Positions 51,537-62,181 of a stretch of 64,000 nucleotides of DNA are shown here, piece after piece. The DNA lies in contig JAAFJN010000002.1 of the NCBI GenBank assembly GCA_013298845.1, positions 135,949-199,948 of the forward strand, given 5' to 3'. The notes beneath the pieces are model-generated. The model ran no database searches, was not told where the DNA came from, and saw only the letters and a list, made by a program, of their open reading frames with translations. A program made the position numbers and the translations under genes. This DNA comes from Chitinophagales bacterium (GTDB lineage: Bacteria > Bacteroidota > Bacteroidia > Chitinophagales > Saprospiraceae). The stretch's first letter is position 1. Every line of letters begins with the position of its first letter.

Positions 51537-52610
51537 TTAATTATTCTGATCTAACCAAGCCGCCAATCCACGGCGAGCCGAAAAACGCACCTCTTTAAAA
51601 CGCTCGGGACGCGGCGTATCAAATGCCGCCAAAAGCCTTTGTAAAGCAGGGCGCAACGCAGTGCGGTGCTCCTGAAACTGAAAATCAATGGCTTCTAATA
51701 GGTAATGGACGTGTAAATGATCAAAATGCCATTCTTGCAGGTTATCCGCGCGGGAAATACTGATGCTGATTAATTCACCGAGCATGTCTATACTTTTTGC
51801 CAAAGGCTGCACAAACTGCTCCGGGTGCTGTAATTTGTGGTCCGCCAAATAACCGTACACGTGGTAATGGTAATCTTCGTTGACCAACATTTCCCGCAAT
51901 TCGGTTTCTACCTGGGGGCGTTCGGCCATTTTTCTCAAGGCCACCGCGCGCAATGCTTCAATAGTATTGGGCGAAGTGTGCGAAAGCACCATAATGAGCG
52001 GGTCGGCGGGCGTTTGTTGTTCGAGAAAAGCCACCTGTTCCGTTTCAAAACGCTCCATGCGCTCTTTTTCGCTGTTTTCAATGGCTTGCGCCGTGGCCAT
52101 TTCGTCGCGCATCCAGCCGGTCAACAACCCGAAGCACAATACCAGGCTTGCGCCGTACCCGGCTTTTAATGGCCATTGGTACACCATTTCCGGCACCGAA
52201 GCCATACGTTCGTTATCCAATAAAATAAACAGCGGGGCAAGCAGCAACAGCGGTAACCAAACTTCAACGGAAGTGCGCGACACCCGTAGAAGCCAACCCG
52301 GATAATGCGGAATACTCCCCGGTTCCCATTTGAAAATAGCGCAAAAAAACGTGGCAATCGGGAACATTAATCCGCCGGAAATAAGGATTAAGGTCTGTGC
52401 AGGTTGGCTGGCGACCCAGTTGAATCCGCCCCGTGCACTAATCAGGATCACTAAAACACCCACGCAAACGGTAAAACAAAGGCCCAAAAACGCCATTGCC
52501 AAACCATAGCCCATCACATTATCACCGCTGGAAGCCGGTTTTGAAAGATTTGCCACGACTAAACCAATGGCGAATAAAATGGCGAGTACCCAAATGAAGT
52601 GTGCAAACAT
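51537..52610 (-). CDS. Unidentified membrane protein with helical C-terminal domain
   Basis: The 357-residue protein has about four membrane helices in the first 165 residues (FIWVLAILFAIGLVVANL; GLAMAFLGLCFTVCVGVLVIL; LILISGGLMFPIATFFCAIF; VEVWLPLLLLAPLFILL) and another near 175-190, then a charged helical stretch and an all-helical domain (about 215-357) that may be HEAT-like (TIEALRAVALRKMAERPQVE). No family was recognised. ATG 52610 starts the first helix. It converges on the LytTR gene with a 5-base gap and is divergent from porZ. Confidence 0.6.
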   Translation of the reverse strand: MFAHFIWVLAILFAIGLVVANLSKPASSGDNVMGYGLAMAFLGLCFTVCVGVLVILISARGGFNWVASQPAQTLILISGGLMFPIATFFCAIFKWEPGSIPHYPGWLLRVSRTSVEVWLPLLLLAPLFILLDNERMASVPEMVYQWPLKAGYGASLVLCFGLLTGWMRDEMATAQAIENSEKERMERFETEQVAFLEQQTPADPLIMVLSHTSPNTIEALRAVALRKMAERPQVETELREMLVNEDYHYHVYGYLADHKLQHPEQFVQPLAKSIDMLGELISISISRADNLQEWHFDHLHVHYLLEAIDFQFQEHRTALRPALQRLLAAFDTPRPERFKEVRFSARRGLAAWLDQNN

Positions 52611-52779
52611 GGTGTTTTTTTGATTGGTAAAATTGAAAAGTACAAAATTCGTCACTACCGCCGGAACATTGAATTTTTTTATAACAAAGCGTAGTTGTTT
52701 TTAAATAAGGCGTGTACGAACCCCAATAAAAGCGGCCATTTGAATTGGGCCGCAACAGACAAAATCCCGCCGGTGCTGC

Positions 52780-52787
52780 TACCTTTG
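52780..52787 (+). promoter_or_regulatory. Bacteroidota -7 element TACCTTTG for porZ
   Basis: Exact TAnnTTTG match 52 bases before the porZ start. Confidence 0.7.
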
Positions 52788-52838
52788 CGCAAACATTTAC
52801 CCTTCACCAATACAACCCGACGCGGGTAAATTGTATCA

Positions 52839-55208
52839 ATGACCAAAACAAAGAATTGTATGCGTTTCACATTGACTTTCGGTTTTATCGCCTTATTCAC
52901 GCACCTGATCACGGCACAGGATACCTTATCCGAGTTAAAAATCGGGGAATGGCAACAACATTTGCCCTGGCAACGCGCCCGGTCGGTGACTAATAGCGCG
53001 GACAAGGTATATTATGCCACGGAATTATCGGTACTGGAAATTGACAAAGCCGAACGTACACCCCGTTTTTTGTACAAAACGGAGGGTTTCAACGATGTAG
53101 ACGTACGGTTGGTGCGTTTTAGCAAACAAGCCGATGTGTTGTTTATTGGTTATAACAACAGCAATATTGACCTATACTACCCAGCCACCAACAAAGTAGT
53201 GAATTTGCCTTTTATTGTTAAAAACACCGTTTTATCGGGCGACAAAACGATAAAAGAAGTATTTTTTAACGAAAACTACGCTTATTTGGCCACGGGTTTT
53301 GGCATGGTAAAACTCAATTTAACCACCGCCGAAGTAGATTTTACGGTGTTTACCGGGGTGCCGGTTTTGGCTACGGCCGCTTACAATGGTCACTACTACA
53401 TGGGCACCGAAGATGGCTTATACCGCGTTCCCACCACCGATTTCAACCCGGCGGATTTTGGCCGTTGGAGCCTTTTGGGCACCGTTGAAGGTTTTTTGCC
53501 CGGCAATACCATCCGCGCAATGGCCGTTTTTCAGGGTTTATTGTACATTGGTGTTGACGAATACGGCTTGGTGCAATACAACGGCGTTAATAAACCCATG
53601 TTATTTAAGGAATTGACGGGCAACAACGTCATTTTTCTCTCCACCGAAGGCGCGGGGTTGGTAGCGGCCTGGCGCAAACCGGGTGATCTGGGCAAAGTAT
53701 TTTACCTCGAAGCCGGTGGCAATTATTACGAAATTCAAGGCCCCTGCGACGTGCGCCGCCCGTTGGGTGCGGTGGAAGACGGCAACAAAAAATTCTGGTT
53801 TGCCGATGAATTTGACCAATTCCGTTTTTACGACCCCAACAGCGGCGAATGCGATTATTTCACCTATAATTCGCCCTACAACGCCAAAATTGCCGAAATT
53901 TCGCTGCGCGGCAACAAAGTATTTATCGCCGCCGAAGGGGCAGAACCGGGCTTGGGACCTTTGTTTTCGCGCCTCGGTCTGTACGTATTCGACGACGATG
54001 GCCAATGGCACCGCTACAATTCCGATACTAACCCCGAATTGGTGAACAGCGACAATACCCACCTGGCCTGGTGGCGCGTTACGCCGCACCCCGACCAGGA
54101 AAAAGTGTACGTGGGCAGTTTTCTCGGCGGCCTGATCGAAATGTCGGACCGGGCCACCGATACCAAATATTTTTCCAAATCCAATTCCATTTTGCAGGAT
54201 GCCGGGGCGGCCGGGGCCAACCGAACGGCCATTGGCGGAACAGCATTTGACGAAGACGGCAACCTCTGGATTTGCAATTACGGCGCCAATCGCCCCATTG
54301 TGGTACTCAAACCCGACGGGCAATTGGTCAATTTTGACGTAACGGGCAGCGGCAACTTTACCAAAGTCGCCATTGATAAAAACGGGTACAAATGGTTCGC
54401 CTCGGCCTTTACCGGTGGCCTGGCCGTGTACGACAGCGGCGATGACCTCGACAATCCGTCCGACGACCGTTTTAAAATTATCAATACCTCCAACAGCGTA
54501 TTGGCCACCAACGAAGTCACCACGCTGGAAGTGGACCTGGACGGTGATGTTTGGGTGGGCACCAAAGAAGGTTTGTACGTTTTTGAATGTACCGGCTCCA
54601 TTTTCAGCACCGAAAATCCTTGCCGGGGTACGCGCCACATTATTACCGTGGATGGTTTTGGCGGTTATTTGTTGCAGGATGAAAATATTAAAACAATCGC
54701 CATTGACGGCGGAAACCGCAAATGGATTGGCACCAGCAACGGTGTATTTGTGCAATCTACCGATGGCCGCACGACCTTACAACGTTTTGACATCACCAAC
54801 AGCCCTTTGCCGTCTAATTTGATCGAAGACATTGCCATTAACCTCAATTCGGGCGTGGCCTGGATTGGCACGGCGACGGGATTGGTATCGCTTCGGACGG
54901 AAGCAACGCAAGGGGGCCGGGTCAATTCTCGTTTGGCCTACGCCTATCCCAACCCCGTTCGCCCCGATTACGATGGCCCCATCGCCATTTACGGTTTGGC
55001 CCGCGATGCCAACGTTAAAATTACCGATATGGCCGGACAATTGGTGTACGAAGGCACTGCGGTGGGTGGACAGGCCATTTGGAACGGGCGCGACTACCTG
55101 GGTCGCCGCGCCGCTTCCGGGGTGTATTTGATTTACGCCACCAGCAGCGAATCGTTCGAAGATCCCGACGCGATTATTACCAAAGTGGTGATTATCAACG
55201 GGATTTAA
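52839..55208 (+). CDS. porZ: Type IX secretion system component PorZ-like
   Basis: The 789-residue protein has a signal peptide (ending in LITAQ) and opens with the PorZ pattern IGEWQQHLPWQRARSV, followed by YYATELSVLEIDK and NSNIDLYYP. It then has two beta-propeller modules (NLWICNYGANRPIVVL, VWVGTKEGLYVFE) and a C-terminal sorting-domain-like tail (AYPNPVRPDYDGP, ASGVYLIYAT). In Porphyromonas PorZ works at the cell surface in the attachment step of type IX cargo to A-LPS, and is itself a type IX substrate. Start 52839 is used; a second ATG is at 52860. The gene tail overlaps a convergent lipoprotein gene by 14 bases. Confidence 0.85.
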   Translation: MTKTKNCMRFTLTFGFIALFTHLITAQDTLSELKIGEWQQHLPWQRARSVTNSADKVYYATELSVLEIDKAERTPRFLYKTEGFNDVDVRLVRFSKQADVLFIGYNNSNIDLYYPATNKVVNLPFIVKNTVLSGDKTIKEVFFNENYAYLATGFGMVKLNLTTAEVDFTVFTGVPVLATAAYNGHYYMGTEDGLYRVPTTDFNPADFGRWSLLGTVEGFLPGNTIRAMAVFQGLLYIGVDEYGLVQYNGVNKPMLFKELTGNNVIFLSTEGAGLVAAWRKPGDLGKVFYLEAGGNYYEIQGPCDVRRPLGAVEDGNKKFWFADEFDQFRFYDPNSGECDYFTYNSPYNAKIAEISLRGNKVFIAAEGAEPGLGPLFSRLGLYVFDDDGQWHRYNSDTNPELVNSDNTHLAWWRVTPHPDQEKVYVGSFLGGLIEMSDRATDTKYFSKSNSILQDAGAAGANRTAIGGTAFDEDGNLWICNYGANRPIVVLKPDGQLVNFDVTGSGNFTKVAIDKNGYKWFASAFTGGLAVYDSGDDLDNPSDDRFKIINTSNSVLATNEVTTLEVDLDGDVWVGTKEGLYVFECTGSIFSTENPCRGTRHIITVDGFGGYLLQDENIKTIAIDGGNRKWIGTSNGVFVQSTDGRTTLQRFDITNSPLPSNLIEDIAINLNSGVAWIGTATGLVSLRTEATQGGRVNSRLAYAYPNPVRPDYDGPIAIYGLARDANVKITDMAGQLVYEGTAVGGQAIWNGRDYLGRRAASGVYLIYATSSESFEDPDAIITKVVIINGI

Positions 55209-55746
55209 CGTAAATCCCCAAGACCATTCCGGGGTTCCAACTCAGTTCACCCCGGAATCCCGCCCCGTCGGGAACGGCCGTGAAAAAAAACGTGGTGTAC
55301 TTTCCGCCGTCATAGTGGAACGTATTGCCACCGTCCTGCAACTGAAAATGGGCCGCGTTCGACAAACAATACGGGTACTGGGCACTGGTTAGCACGTGTA
55401 ATTTGCCACTTTTTTGTTGTACCATAAAACTGGTGCGCGAATTACCCGCCGTTAACACAACGGCGTAGGTTTTTCCCGCTTCGATCGAAAAATAACGTTT
55501 ATCGGGTTGGTCGGCAATCGGGAACAGGGTTGCTGAAGTGGGGAAAGACACTTTACACAAGTCATCGGAGCCGATTTCGGCGGCCGTTGCGGTACTCATG
55601 ACCAACAAACCATCCGAGGTGCCAGGGGCGGTAACGCCACTTGGGGTTGACTCTTGTCCGGCTGCCACCGCCGCTTGTCCACTTTCTTGTGATGTACCGT
55701 TGCAGCCCAACAATAACAAGGCAACGGGAAACAGGTATTTAAGCAT
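55195..55746 (-). CDS. Unidentified lipoprotein paired with a TonB receptor
   Basis: The 183-residue protein has lipobox LLLGC (Cys15), a Ser/Ala/Gly-rich linker (16-50), then a beta-rich domain with two Cys that may form a disulfide (DLCKVSF and YPYCLSN). No family was recognised. It starts 20 bases after the stop of the TonB receptor gene on the same strand, so they form an operon, and it may help the receptor at the outer membrane. Its 3' end overlaps porZ on the other strand by 14 bases. Confidence 0.65.
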   Translation of the reverse strand: MLKYLFPVALLLLGCNGTSQESGQAAVAAGQESTPSGVTAPGTSDGLLVMSTATAAEIGSDDLCKVSFPTSATLFPIADQPDKRYFSIEAGKTYAVVLTAGNSRTSFMVQQKSGKLHVLTSAQYPYCLSNAAHFQLQDGGNTFHYDGGKYTTFFFTAVPDGAGFRGELSWNPGMVLGIYVKSR

Positions 55747-55766
55747 AATTTTATTTTTTTAAAATC

Positions 55767-58130
55767 CTACATTTTCCAATCCAAACGCACCGTGTAATTG
55801 CGCGGCGCGTCCATCAAAGCCGGGCGCGTTGCGGATACCACGTTAAAAATATTGGCCGCAATGGCACTCACCTTCAAGTGTTCGCTCAACTTATACGAAG
55901 CGCGTACATCCACCTGCGTGATACCGCTGTTGTACCGCTGGCGAAACGACTTAATGCCTGGTAAAAACTCTTCAAATACGCGGTCAATATTCTGCATCCG
56001 GCTGTAATATTGCACCGAAACACCCGCGCTAAAACGGTCCAATGCGTACTCCGAATCCCATTTAAACGTATTGCGGAAACGGTATTTCAAAACGTTGGTG
56101 GAAGTATCCGACGAACCCCAGTAACGGGTGATTTCACCAATGGCCGGATCAAAACCGGCGTCGCGGGTAAAATCTTTGTACTTCGGGTCCAAAGCCGTGT
56201 AACCCGCCAACAAAAACAACTGCCCCGGCCCGAGCCGACCTTGGCCCATGACGGAAATTTCGCCCCCCGTGATGCGGGTATTGCCCTGGTTTTGCGACTG
56301 AAACACCGCCGAAATACCCGTTGGGCTTAACGCGATACCCGCCATCACAAACTCCATCATATTGGTATACTCCTGCACAAAACCCGCCACGTCAATAAAA
56401 CCTTGCCAACTGCGGATTTTAAAACCTTGTTTCAGGCCCAATTCGGCGGACCAACCCGTTTCGGAGATTAATTTACCGTTGGGTTCCACAAAATTGCCGC
56501 TGAACGAGGTATTCACAAATTTTTCGGCAATGGTCGGGTAACGGTACGCCTGCCCCCACGATGCGCGCAGGTACGTTGCCACCCCGAGGCGGTAGTTGGC
56601 TCCCAAACGGAACACCGGTTTATCTTCGATGGTTTTTCCGCCGGGAATGGTATCAAATTTACCGTACAAACGCGGAATCAATTCGGGGCTGCGCTGCAAA
56701 TTTTGCTCCCAACGCACCCCGCCCGACAAGTTGAGTCGCTCGAAAGGTTTATAATCAAATTGCGCGTACCCGGCCAGGTTGCGGCTGTCGTAGTTGGCGT
56801 TGTTGTAAATTTCGGCGTCAATGGTCGTGTACATACCCACTACCCCGGCCGTAAATACCAAACCAATATCGGTCATTTGGCGCTGAAACTGGTATTCGCC
56901 GTAATACATGCGGCTGTCGTTGCTTTGGCCGCCGTTATTGTTGTTGTGCACGTAAAAATACCGGCTCAATATTTTGTGGCGGTTGCCGTGGTTGTCGAAA
57001 TATTGCATACTGGGGTCAATATTAAACCGCAAACGGCCCCGCGTCACCGATATGGCGTTGGCACCCGGCAAATACGCGCCTGTGGAATCGTTTTCCCAAG
57101 TAAAAAAACTGCCGCTGCGCCCGAGGTTGAAATTGGAGTTCAGGCCAATGGTGAGTCGGTCAGTTACGCGGTAGCGCAGGTTAGGTGTTACGCGCATGTA
57201 GCGGGAATAGTGGTCTTTGTTGTACGAATCGCGGTACAAACCGTATGAACCCAGCACAATGTCAAATTTTCCGGCTTTGCGACGGTGTACGACGTTAAAA
57301 CCCGTTTCGACCGGTTGCACAATCGAAGAGGAGTCATTGCCCCACCATTTTTGGCGTTCATCCACCGGATCGCCCCAGGTTTTTCCAAAAATAGCCGCGC
57401 TGGTTTCCGGCTGATCTTTGGCGTAGCCGGTGCGCAGGTTAATAATCCCGTTCATGGCCGATGAACCGTACAGCGCCGAGGCTGCACCTTTCACCACTTC
57501 CACTTGCGCGATATTTTCAACCGGAAAATCGTCCCAGTTAGGCAAACCGGCATCGGGTTGAAGGGCGGGAATATCGTCGAGGAGCATGAGTACGCGGGTA
57601 CCGGCACCGTACGAAAAACCGGCACCACCGCGAATGCTGGCCTGGCCGTCAATAATGTTCAGGCCCGGCACTTTCACCAACACCTCATCCACCGAGGTGC
57701 TGTTGACGCTTTCAATCAGGCGCGGTTTTAATACATCCATCGAAACGGTCACTTCCCCCAGGGCTTTTTCGTATTTCCCGGCGGTAACGGTGGCCTGTTG
57801 CAACAGATTATCGGCATTGGCCAGTTGAATATCGAGCACTTGTGCTTCGCCGTTGGCCAGGCGGACCGCAATTGTTTTATCGTCGTATCCCGTGTAAGAG
57901 CAGGAAACCTGGTACGTTCCGGCGGTCTCAAACACAATTTTATACAAGCCATCCACGTCGGTCACGGCACCTTTTTCCCCGGCCCGAATGGTCACCCCGG
58001 CAAGGGCTTCGTCGGTGAGGGCATCGGTAATTTTACCGCTGAGGGTCGTTTGTTGGGCCACTACATAAAAAGGGAGGAGGAAAAGTAAACCGGTTAGAGT
58101 TTTGGCGTGAAGGGTAATATTTTTCATCAT
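55767..58130 (-). CDS. TonB-dependent outer-membrane receptor
   Basis: The 787-residue protein has a signal peptide (ending in YVVAQ), a carboxypeptidase-like domain (about 26-110, [20 protein letters not shown]), a plug with [27 protein letters not shown] and [23 protein letters not shown], and a 22-strand-type barrel ending in YTVRLDWKM. The plug sequence is of the siderophore/haem/cobalamin receptor group rather than of SusC. The ligand is unknown. The lipoprotein gene that follows is the only linked partner. A second ATG follows the first directly. Confidence 0.9.
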   Translation of the reverse strand: MMKNITLHAKTLTGLLFLLPFYVVAQQTTLSGKITDALTDEALAGVTIRAGEKGAVTDVDGLYKIVFETAGTYQVSCSYTGYDDKTIAVRLANGEAQVLDIQLANADNLLQQATVTAGKYEKALGEVTVSMDVLKPRLIESVNSTSVDEVLVKVPGLNIIDGQASIRGGAGFSYGAGTRVLMLLDDIPALQPDAGLPNWDDFPVENIAQVEVVKGAASALYGSSAMNGIINLRTGYAKDQPETSAAIFGKTWGDPVDERQKWWGNDSSSIVQPVETGFNVVHRRKAGKFDIVLGSYGLYRDSYNKDHYSRYMRVTPNLRYRVTDRLTIGLNSNFNLGRSGSFFTWENDSTGAYLPGANAISVTRGRLRFNIDPSMQYFDNHGNRHKILSRYFYVHNNNNGGQSNDSRMYYGEYQFQRQMTDIGLVFTAGVVGMYTTIDAEIYNNANYDSRNLAGYAQFDYKPFERLNLSGGVRWEQNLQRSPELIPRLYGKFDTIPGGKTIEDKPVFRLGANYRLGVATYLRASWGQAYRYPTIAEKFVNTSFSGNFVEPNGKLISETGWSAELGLKQGFKIRSWQGFIDVAGFVQEYTNMMEFVMAGIALSPTGISAVFQSQNQGNTRITGGEISVMGQGRLGPGQLFLLAGYTALDPKYKDFTRDAGFDPAIGEITRYWGSSDTSTNVLKYRFRNTFKWDSEYALDRFSAGVSVQYYSRMQNIDRVFEEFLPGIKSFRQRYNSGITQVDVRASYKLSEHLKVSAIAANIFNVVSATRPALMDAPRNYTVRLDWKM

Positions 58131-58245
58131 TGTAACGCTGATAACTTTATTTGAGGCCGTAAAAGTAGGATTTTATGTTTGATATTTGCACGGCTTTAGG
58201 AGGCAAAATACGTTTTGCCTTTTTATCAAAAAAAGCATTTAAGGT

Positions 58246-60656
58246 ATGCGCAGAAAAAAAATTACTAAACGGATACTCATTGTAGCCGGTTCTTTGGTGG
58301 CGATATTGGCGCTCGCGGCATTGGGAGGTTGGTTGTATTTTAAATCAACTTTTCTAAGTTTTGAAAAAAACAACGCCGAAAATGCCCAATTGAAAGAAAT
58401 TACGGTGAATGGCTACGCATTTTTGGATCGAAACGGCAACGGGCAACTCGATGTTTACGAAGATGACCGCCGTTCCATCGAAGAACGCGCCAACGATCTT
58501 TTAGCCCAAATGACCATCGAAGAAAAACTTCATTTGCTCAAAGGCTCCGGTCTGGCCTCGGCAATGGGCATGACCGAACCCGGCGAAGGAATACCGGGGG
58601 CCGCAGGTACCATTGTGCCAACACCCCGGTTAGGGCTGCCTGCCATTTACCTCTCCGATGGCCCGGCGGGGTTGCGCATTGAGCCAAAACGCAAAGGCGA
58701 AGACCGAACGTATTATTGCACCGCCTTTCCCATTGGCACCCTGTTATCATCCACCTGGAACGTAGATTTAGTGCAGGAAGTGGGCACCGCCATGGGCAAA
58801 GAAGCCGTCGAATACGGCGTTGACGTGATTTTGGGGCCGGGGGCCAATATTCACCGCCACCCACTTTGTGGCCGAAATTTTGAATACTACTCGGAAGACC
58901 CCGTTCTCACCGGGTATATCGGGGCGGCAATGGTCAACGGCATTGAAGCCAACGGCGTGGGAGCCTCTTTGAAGCACTACACCGCCAATAACCAGGAAAC
59001 CAAGCGCAACGTTAACAATGTTATCGTTTCTGAAAGGGCCATGCGGGAAATTTACCTGAAAGGTTTTGAAATTGTGGTGAAAAAAGCGCAACCTTGGACG
59101 ATTATGTCCTCGTACAATAAGGTCAACGGCACCTACACGTCCGAAAGCCACTATTTGTTAACCGATATTTTGAGAACGGATTGGGGTTTTGAGGGTTTGG
59201 TGATGACCGATTGGTTCGGCGGCCAAAACGCACCGGCGCAAATTCGGGCCGGGAATGATTTATTGGAACCAGGCACCAAAAAACAATGGGATGCGCTGGT
59301 AAAAGCCCAAAAAAGTGGCGAATTATCCATGTCCGACGTGGACACTTCGGTGAAACGGATCCTAAAGTTAATATTGGGTTCCAAAAAAATGCAACGCACC
59401 ACCATCGGGAACAACCCCGATTTAAAAGCCCACGCCGACATTACGCGGCAATCGGCCGCCGAGGGTATGGTATTGTTAAAAAATGAAAATACACTACCGT
59501 TGTCTTCCGGGAAAAACGTCGCGTTGTTTGGCGTTACCTCCTTCGATTTTATTGTGGGCGGCACTGGTTCGGGCGATGTGAACGAAGCCTATTCCATTTC
59601 GTTGGAAGAAGGTTTAAAAAATGCCGGTTTTACAATTAATGCACTGTCAAAAAATGCTTTTGAACAACATAAAATGGCCTATTCCAAAGCGTTTACCCGG
59701 CCCCAGGGCTTCGATGCCATGATGAAACCTTATAACCCGCCCCAAATGGTGTATTCCGCCGAAATGGTCGGCGAAATGGTAAAAAGTGCCGATATTGGGA
59801 TCATTACCATTGGCCGAAACAGCGGCGAAGGCGGCGACCGGGTCGAAACCGACGATTTTTTATTGACCCAAAAGGAAAATGACATGATGAATCTGGTGTG
59901 CCAGGCATTTCAGTCGGTCGGCAAAAAAGTGGTCGTGGTACTGAACATCGGAGGGGTAATCGAAACGGCATCGTGGAAAAACCAACCAGACGCCATTTTG
60001 CTGGCGTGGCAGGGCGGACAGGAAGGCGGCAACGCCGTGGCCAATATCCTGAGTGGAAAGGTGAACCCCAGCGGAAAACTCCCATGACCTTCCCGGTGCG
60101 CCTTCAGGATCACGCCTCAAACGCTAACTTCCCGCTCGACGGCGAGCCGCTCGACTTTACTTCTTTGATTTTTCCGAGTGACAACACCAAAAATGCCGAA
60201 AAAAATAAGGATTTTACCCGCTACGACGAAGGTATTTACGTGGGATACCGCCATTTTGACAAAAACAATCTGGAGGTTTCTTATCCTTTTGGATTTGGTT
60301 TGTCGTACACCCGTTTTGAATATAGCAACGATCAGGTAACGGTAAAAAACGACACGGTACACGTGGCGTTAACGGTAAAAAACGGGGGAGATTTGGCAGG
60401 AAAAGAAGTGGTGCAGGTGTATGTTTCCAAAACCAATTCAACCATTGACCGCCCCGTTCAGGAACTCAAAACATTTGTTAAAACGCCCCTTTTGGCCCCC
60501 GGTGCCTCGGCGACGCTCTACCTTCAAATTCCGGTTTCGGAATTATGGTATTGGAACGAACAAGGTGCCGCTTGGAAATTGGAAAAAGGCGGATACGTTG
60601 TGAAAGCCGGGGCTTCGTCCCGCGATATTAAAGTGAGCCGGGAAATTCAACTTTGA
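58246..60656 (+). pseudogene. GH3 beta-glycosidase, frameshifted near 60084
   Basis: The first frame (58246-60087) encodes an N-terminal membrane anchor (about 8-35), the GH3 barrel with ASLKHYTANNQE, MSSYNKVNGTY and GLVMTDWFGG (nucleophile Asp), and the second alpha/beta domain with GEGGDRVETDDF, then stops as NPSGKLP. The next frame resumes with MTFPVRLQDH and continues through YPFGFGLSYTRFEY and a fibronectin-III-like domain to 60656. GKLPMTFP is the family sequence, so one base is missing in the C run at about 60081-60083. Joined length is about 803 residues, normal for GH3. Intact, it would hydrolyse beta-glucosides or xylosides in the periplasm. Confidence 0.88.
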
Positions 60657-60723
60657 ACCCAAAGGTGGGCTGCGTGGTTTCTTTTCGAACAACACAAACA
60701 CTTTGAAACTGCGCAGTTATCCC

Positions 60724-61878
60724 ATGAATATAACTTTTTCCCGTTTAACGAGTCTGCTTTTCCTGCTATTCTGGAGCGGATGGTCCACCACTTTGAATGC
60801 TCAATCGGATACAACGCGGCGTTGGGAACGGATTTTAGCGCGGTTTTTGCGCGAAGATCAGCCCGTGGACCGGCCACGATTGTTATTGTACCCAACCCTG
60901 GCCTACACGCCGGAGACAAGTTTGGAAATTGGCGTAGCCACCGCCCTGTTGTTTCACGCCAAAAATGACGCGGTCAACAATCGCCTCAGCGAATTAACGG
61001 CCTTTGGTTTTGTCACCCTGCGCGCACAATACGGCCTCTGGGTGGACAATGCGGTGTACACCGACCGGGATAAATGGCTGATTTTGGGTCGGGTTCGGTT
61101 GCACCGTTTTCCACTGTTATATTATGGTATCGGGGCGGGTACAGCCCCCGATAATCCCGACGTAGTGGATGGTTACGGGGTGATTGTACGGGAGCGTATG
61201 TTTCGGAGAATGCGCAAAAATGTATTTGGCGGCATTCAGTTGGATTATCAGTCGCTATCCCGCGTTGAATTTGGCGAAGGTGGCATTTCGGCGCGGCCCT
61301 TGCCGCTTGGTGCGCGGGGTTCGGCCAATTTGGGCTTGGGCTTGGGCGTTGCTTACGATAGTCGGCCCAATGCACTCAATACCCGCGACGGCTGGTTTGC
61401 CGAATTGGGGTGGCTGCACTACGCCCAAACCTGGGGCAGCCAATACGCATTTGACAACTACAACGCCGACGTACGATTTTACAAGTCCTTCCGAACCCGG
61501 CAGGTATTTGCGGCGCAGTTCGTGGGCAATGTGGTATCTGGTTCGGCACCATTTAACCAATTGAGTTTATTGGGCAACGAATCCATGATGCGGGGTTATT
61601 ACACGGGTCGTTTTCGCGATCAGCAATATTACGCCCTGCAAGCGGAGTACCGGTGGTTGCCCTTTTCGTTTAGCAAACGAATTGGTGGGGCCGTATTTTT
61701 GGGGGCCGGTACCGTGGCTCCTCAGTTCTCGGGGGTATCAGCCGATAAAATTCGTTTGGCCGGAGGGGCGGGTTTGCGTTATTTACTTTTTGCCAAAAAA
61801 GATATTTTCTTACGCATGGATTTGGGTTTTACCCGCGAAGGCACCGGGTTTTATATTTATACGGGGGAGGCGTTTTAG
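60724..61878 (+). CDS. Surface-antigen (BamA/Omp85-like) outer-membrane barrel
   Basis: The 384-residue protein has a signal peptide (ending in LNAQ) and a region of alternating strands like the bacterial surface antigen family: LAYTPETSLEIGVATALLF, LPLGARGSANLGLGLGVAYDSR with NTRDGWFAEL, LLGNESMMRGYYTGRFRDQ and AGGAGLRYLLF. No POTRA domains are present, so it is a short, stand-alone barrel rather than BamA itself. Role unknown. ATG 60724 is preferred to an upstream TTG. It follows the GH3 gene by 67 bases. Confidence 0.75.
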   Translation: MNITFSRLTSLLFLLFWSGWSTTLNAQSDTTRRWERILARFLREDQPVDRPRLLLYPTLAYTPETSLEIGVATALLFHAKNDAVNNRLSELTAFGFVTLRAQYGLWVDNAVYTDRDKWLILGRVRLHRFPLLYYGIGAGTAPDNPDVVDGYGVIVRERMFRRMRKNVFGGIQLDYQSLSRVEFGEGGISARPLPLGARGSANLGLGLGVAYDSRPNALNTRDGWFAELGWLHYAQTWGSQYAFDNYNADVRFYKSFRTRQVFAAQFVGNVVSGSAPFNQLSLLGNESMMRGYYTGRFRDQQYYALQAEYRWLPFSFSKRIGGAVFLGAGTVAPQFSGVSADKIRLAGGAGLRYLLFAKKDIFLRMDLGFTREGTGFYIYTGEAF

Positions 61879-62181
61879 GGGGGAGGGTTAAATACCGCTT
61901 TACCGGAATTGGTGTGCTATTTTTTATAAAAAAGGTATGATGAAAGGGCAAAAAAATGCATCAATTTGCCGTTAAATTATTTATATTTCGTTTTGTAAAA
62001 ATTTTATTTTCAATTTTTTACAAACAATTTTCTACTATTTTTTTGAAAAAACAATCAATTTTCCCTGTCCAAAACGTGTAAAAGTGTCCTTGCGGGTGGA
62101 GTAATGGCGACCGTACATTTGTGGCACAACAAAGCAATCTGGTGTTAATGAGTGCGCAATCATTAGTCATAGTTGTGAAAG
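61879..62181. other. AT-rich intergenic region
   Basis: This 303-base gap is markedly more AT-rich than the flanks, especially 61915-62065, and holds several A and T runs including the palindrome TTTTTATAAAAA. A 41-codon frame from ATG 61956 to 62081 is low in complexity and is not called. No promoter of the TAnnTTTG type was found with confidence. Confidence 0.5.

Noticed and set aside
45485-55208. PorZ as a second propeller sensor kinase
   Set aside because: The gene at 52839 has propeller repeats but no membrane helix or kinase domain, and it carries the PorZ opening and a type IX tail.
59898-60656. Independent gene after the GH3 frame
   Set aside because: Its conserved part starts only at MTFPV, exactly where the GH3 frame ends, so it is the C-terminal part of the same gene.
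61956-62081. 41-codon plus-strand frame
   Set aside because: It is low-complexity Phe/Ile/Lys sequence from an AT-rich stretch, with no promoter or similarity seen.
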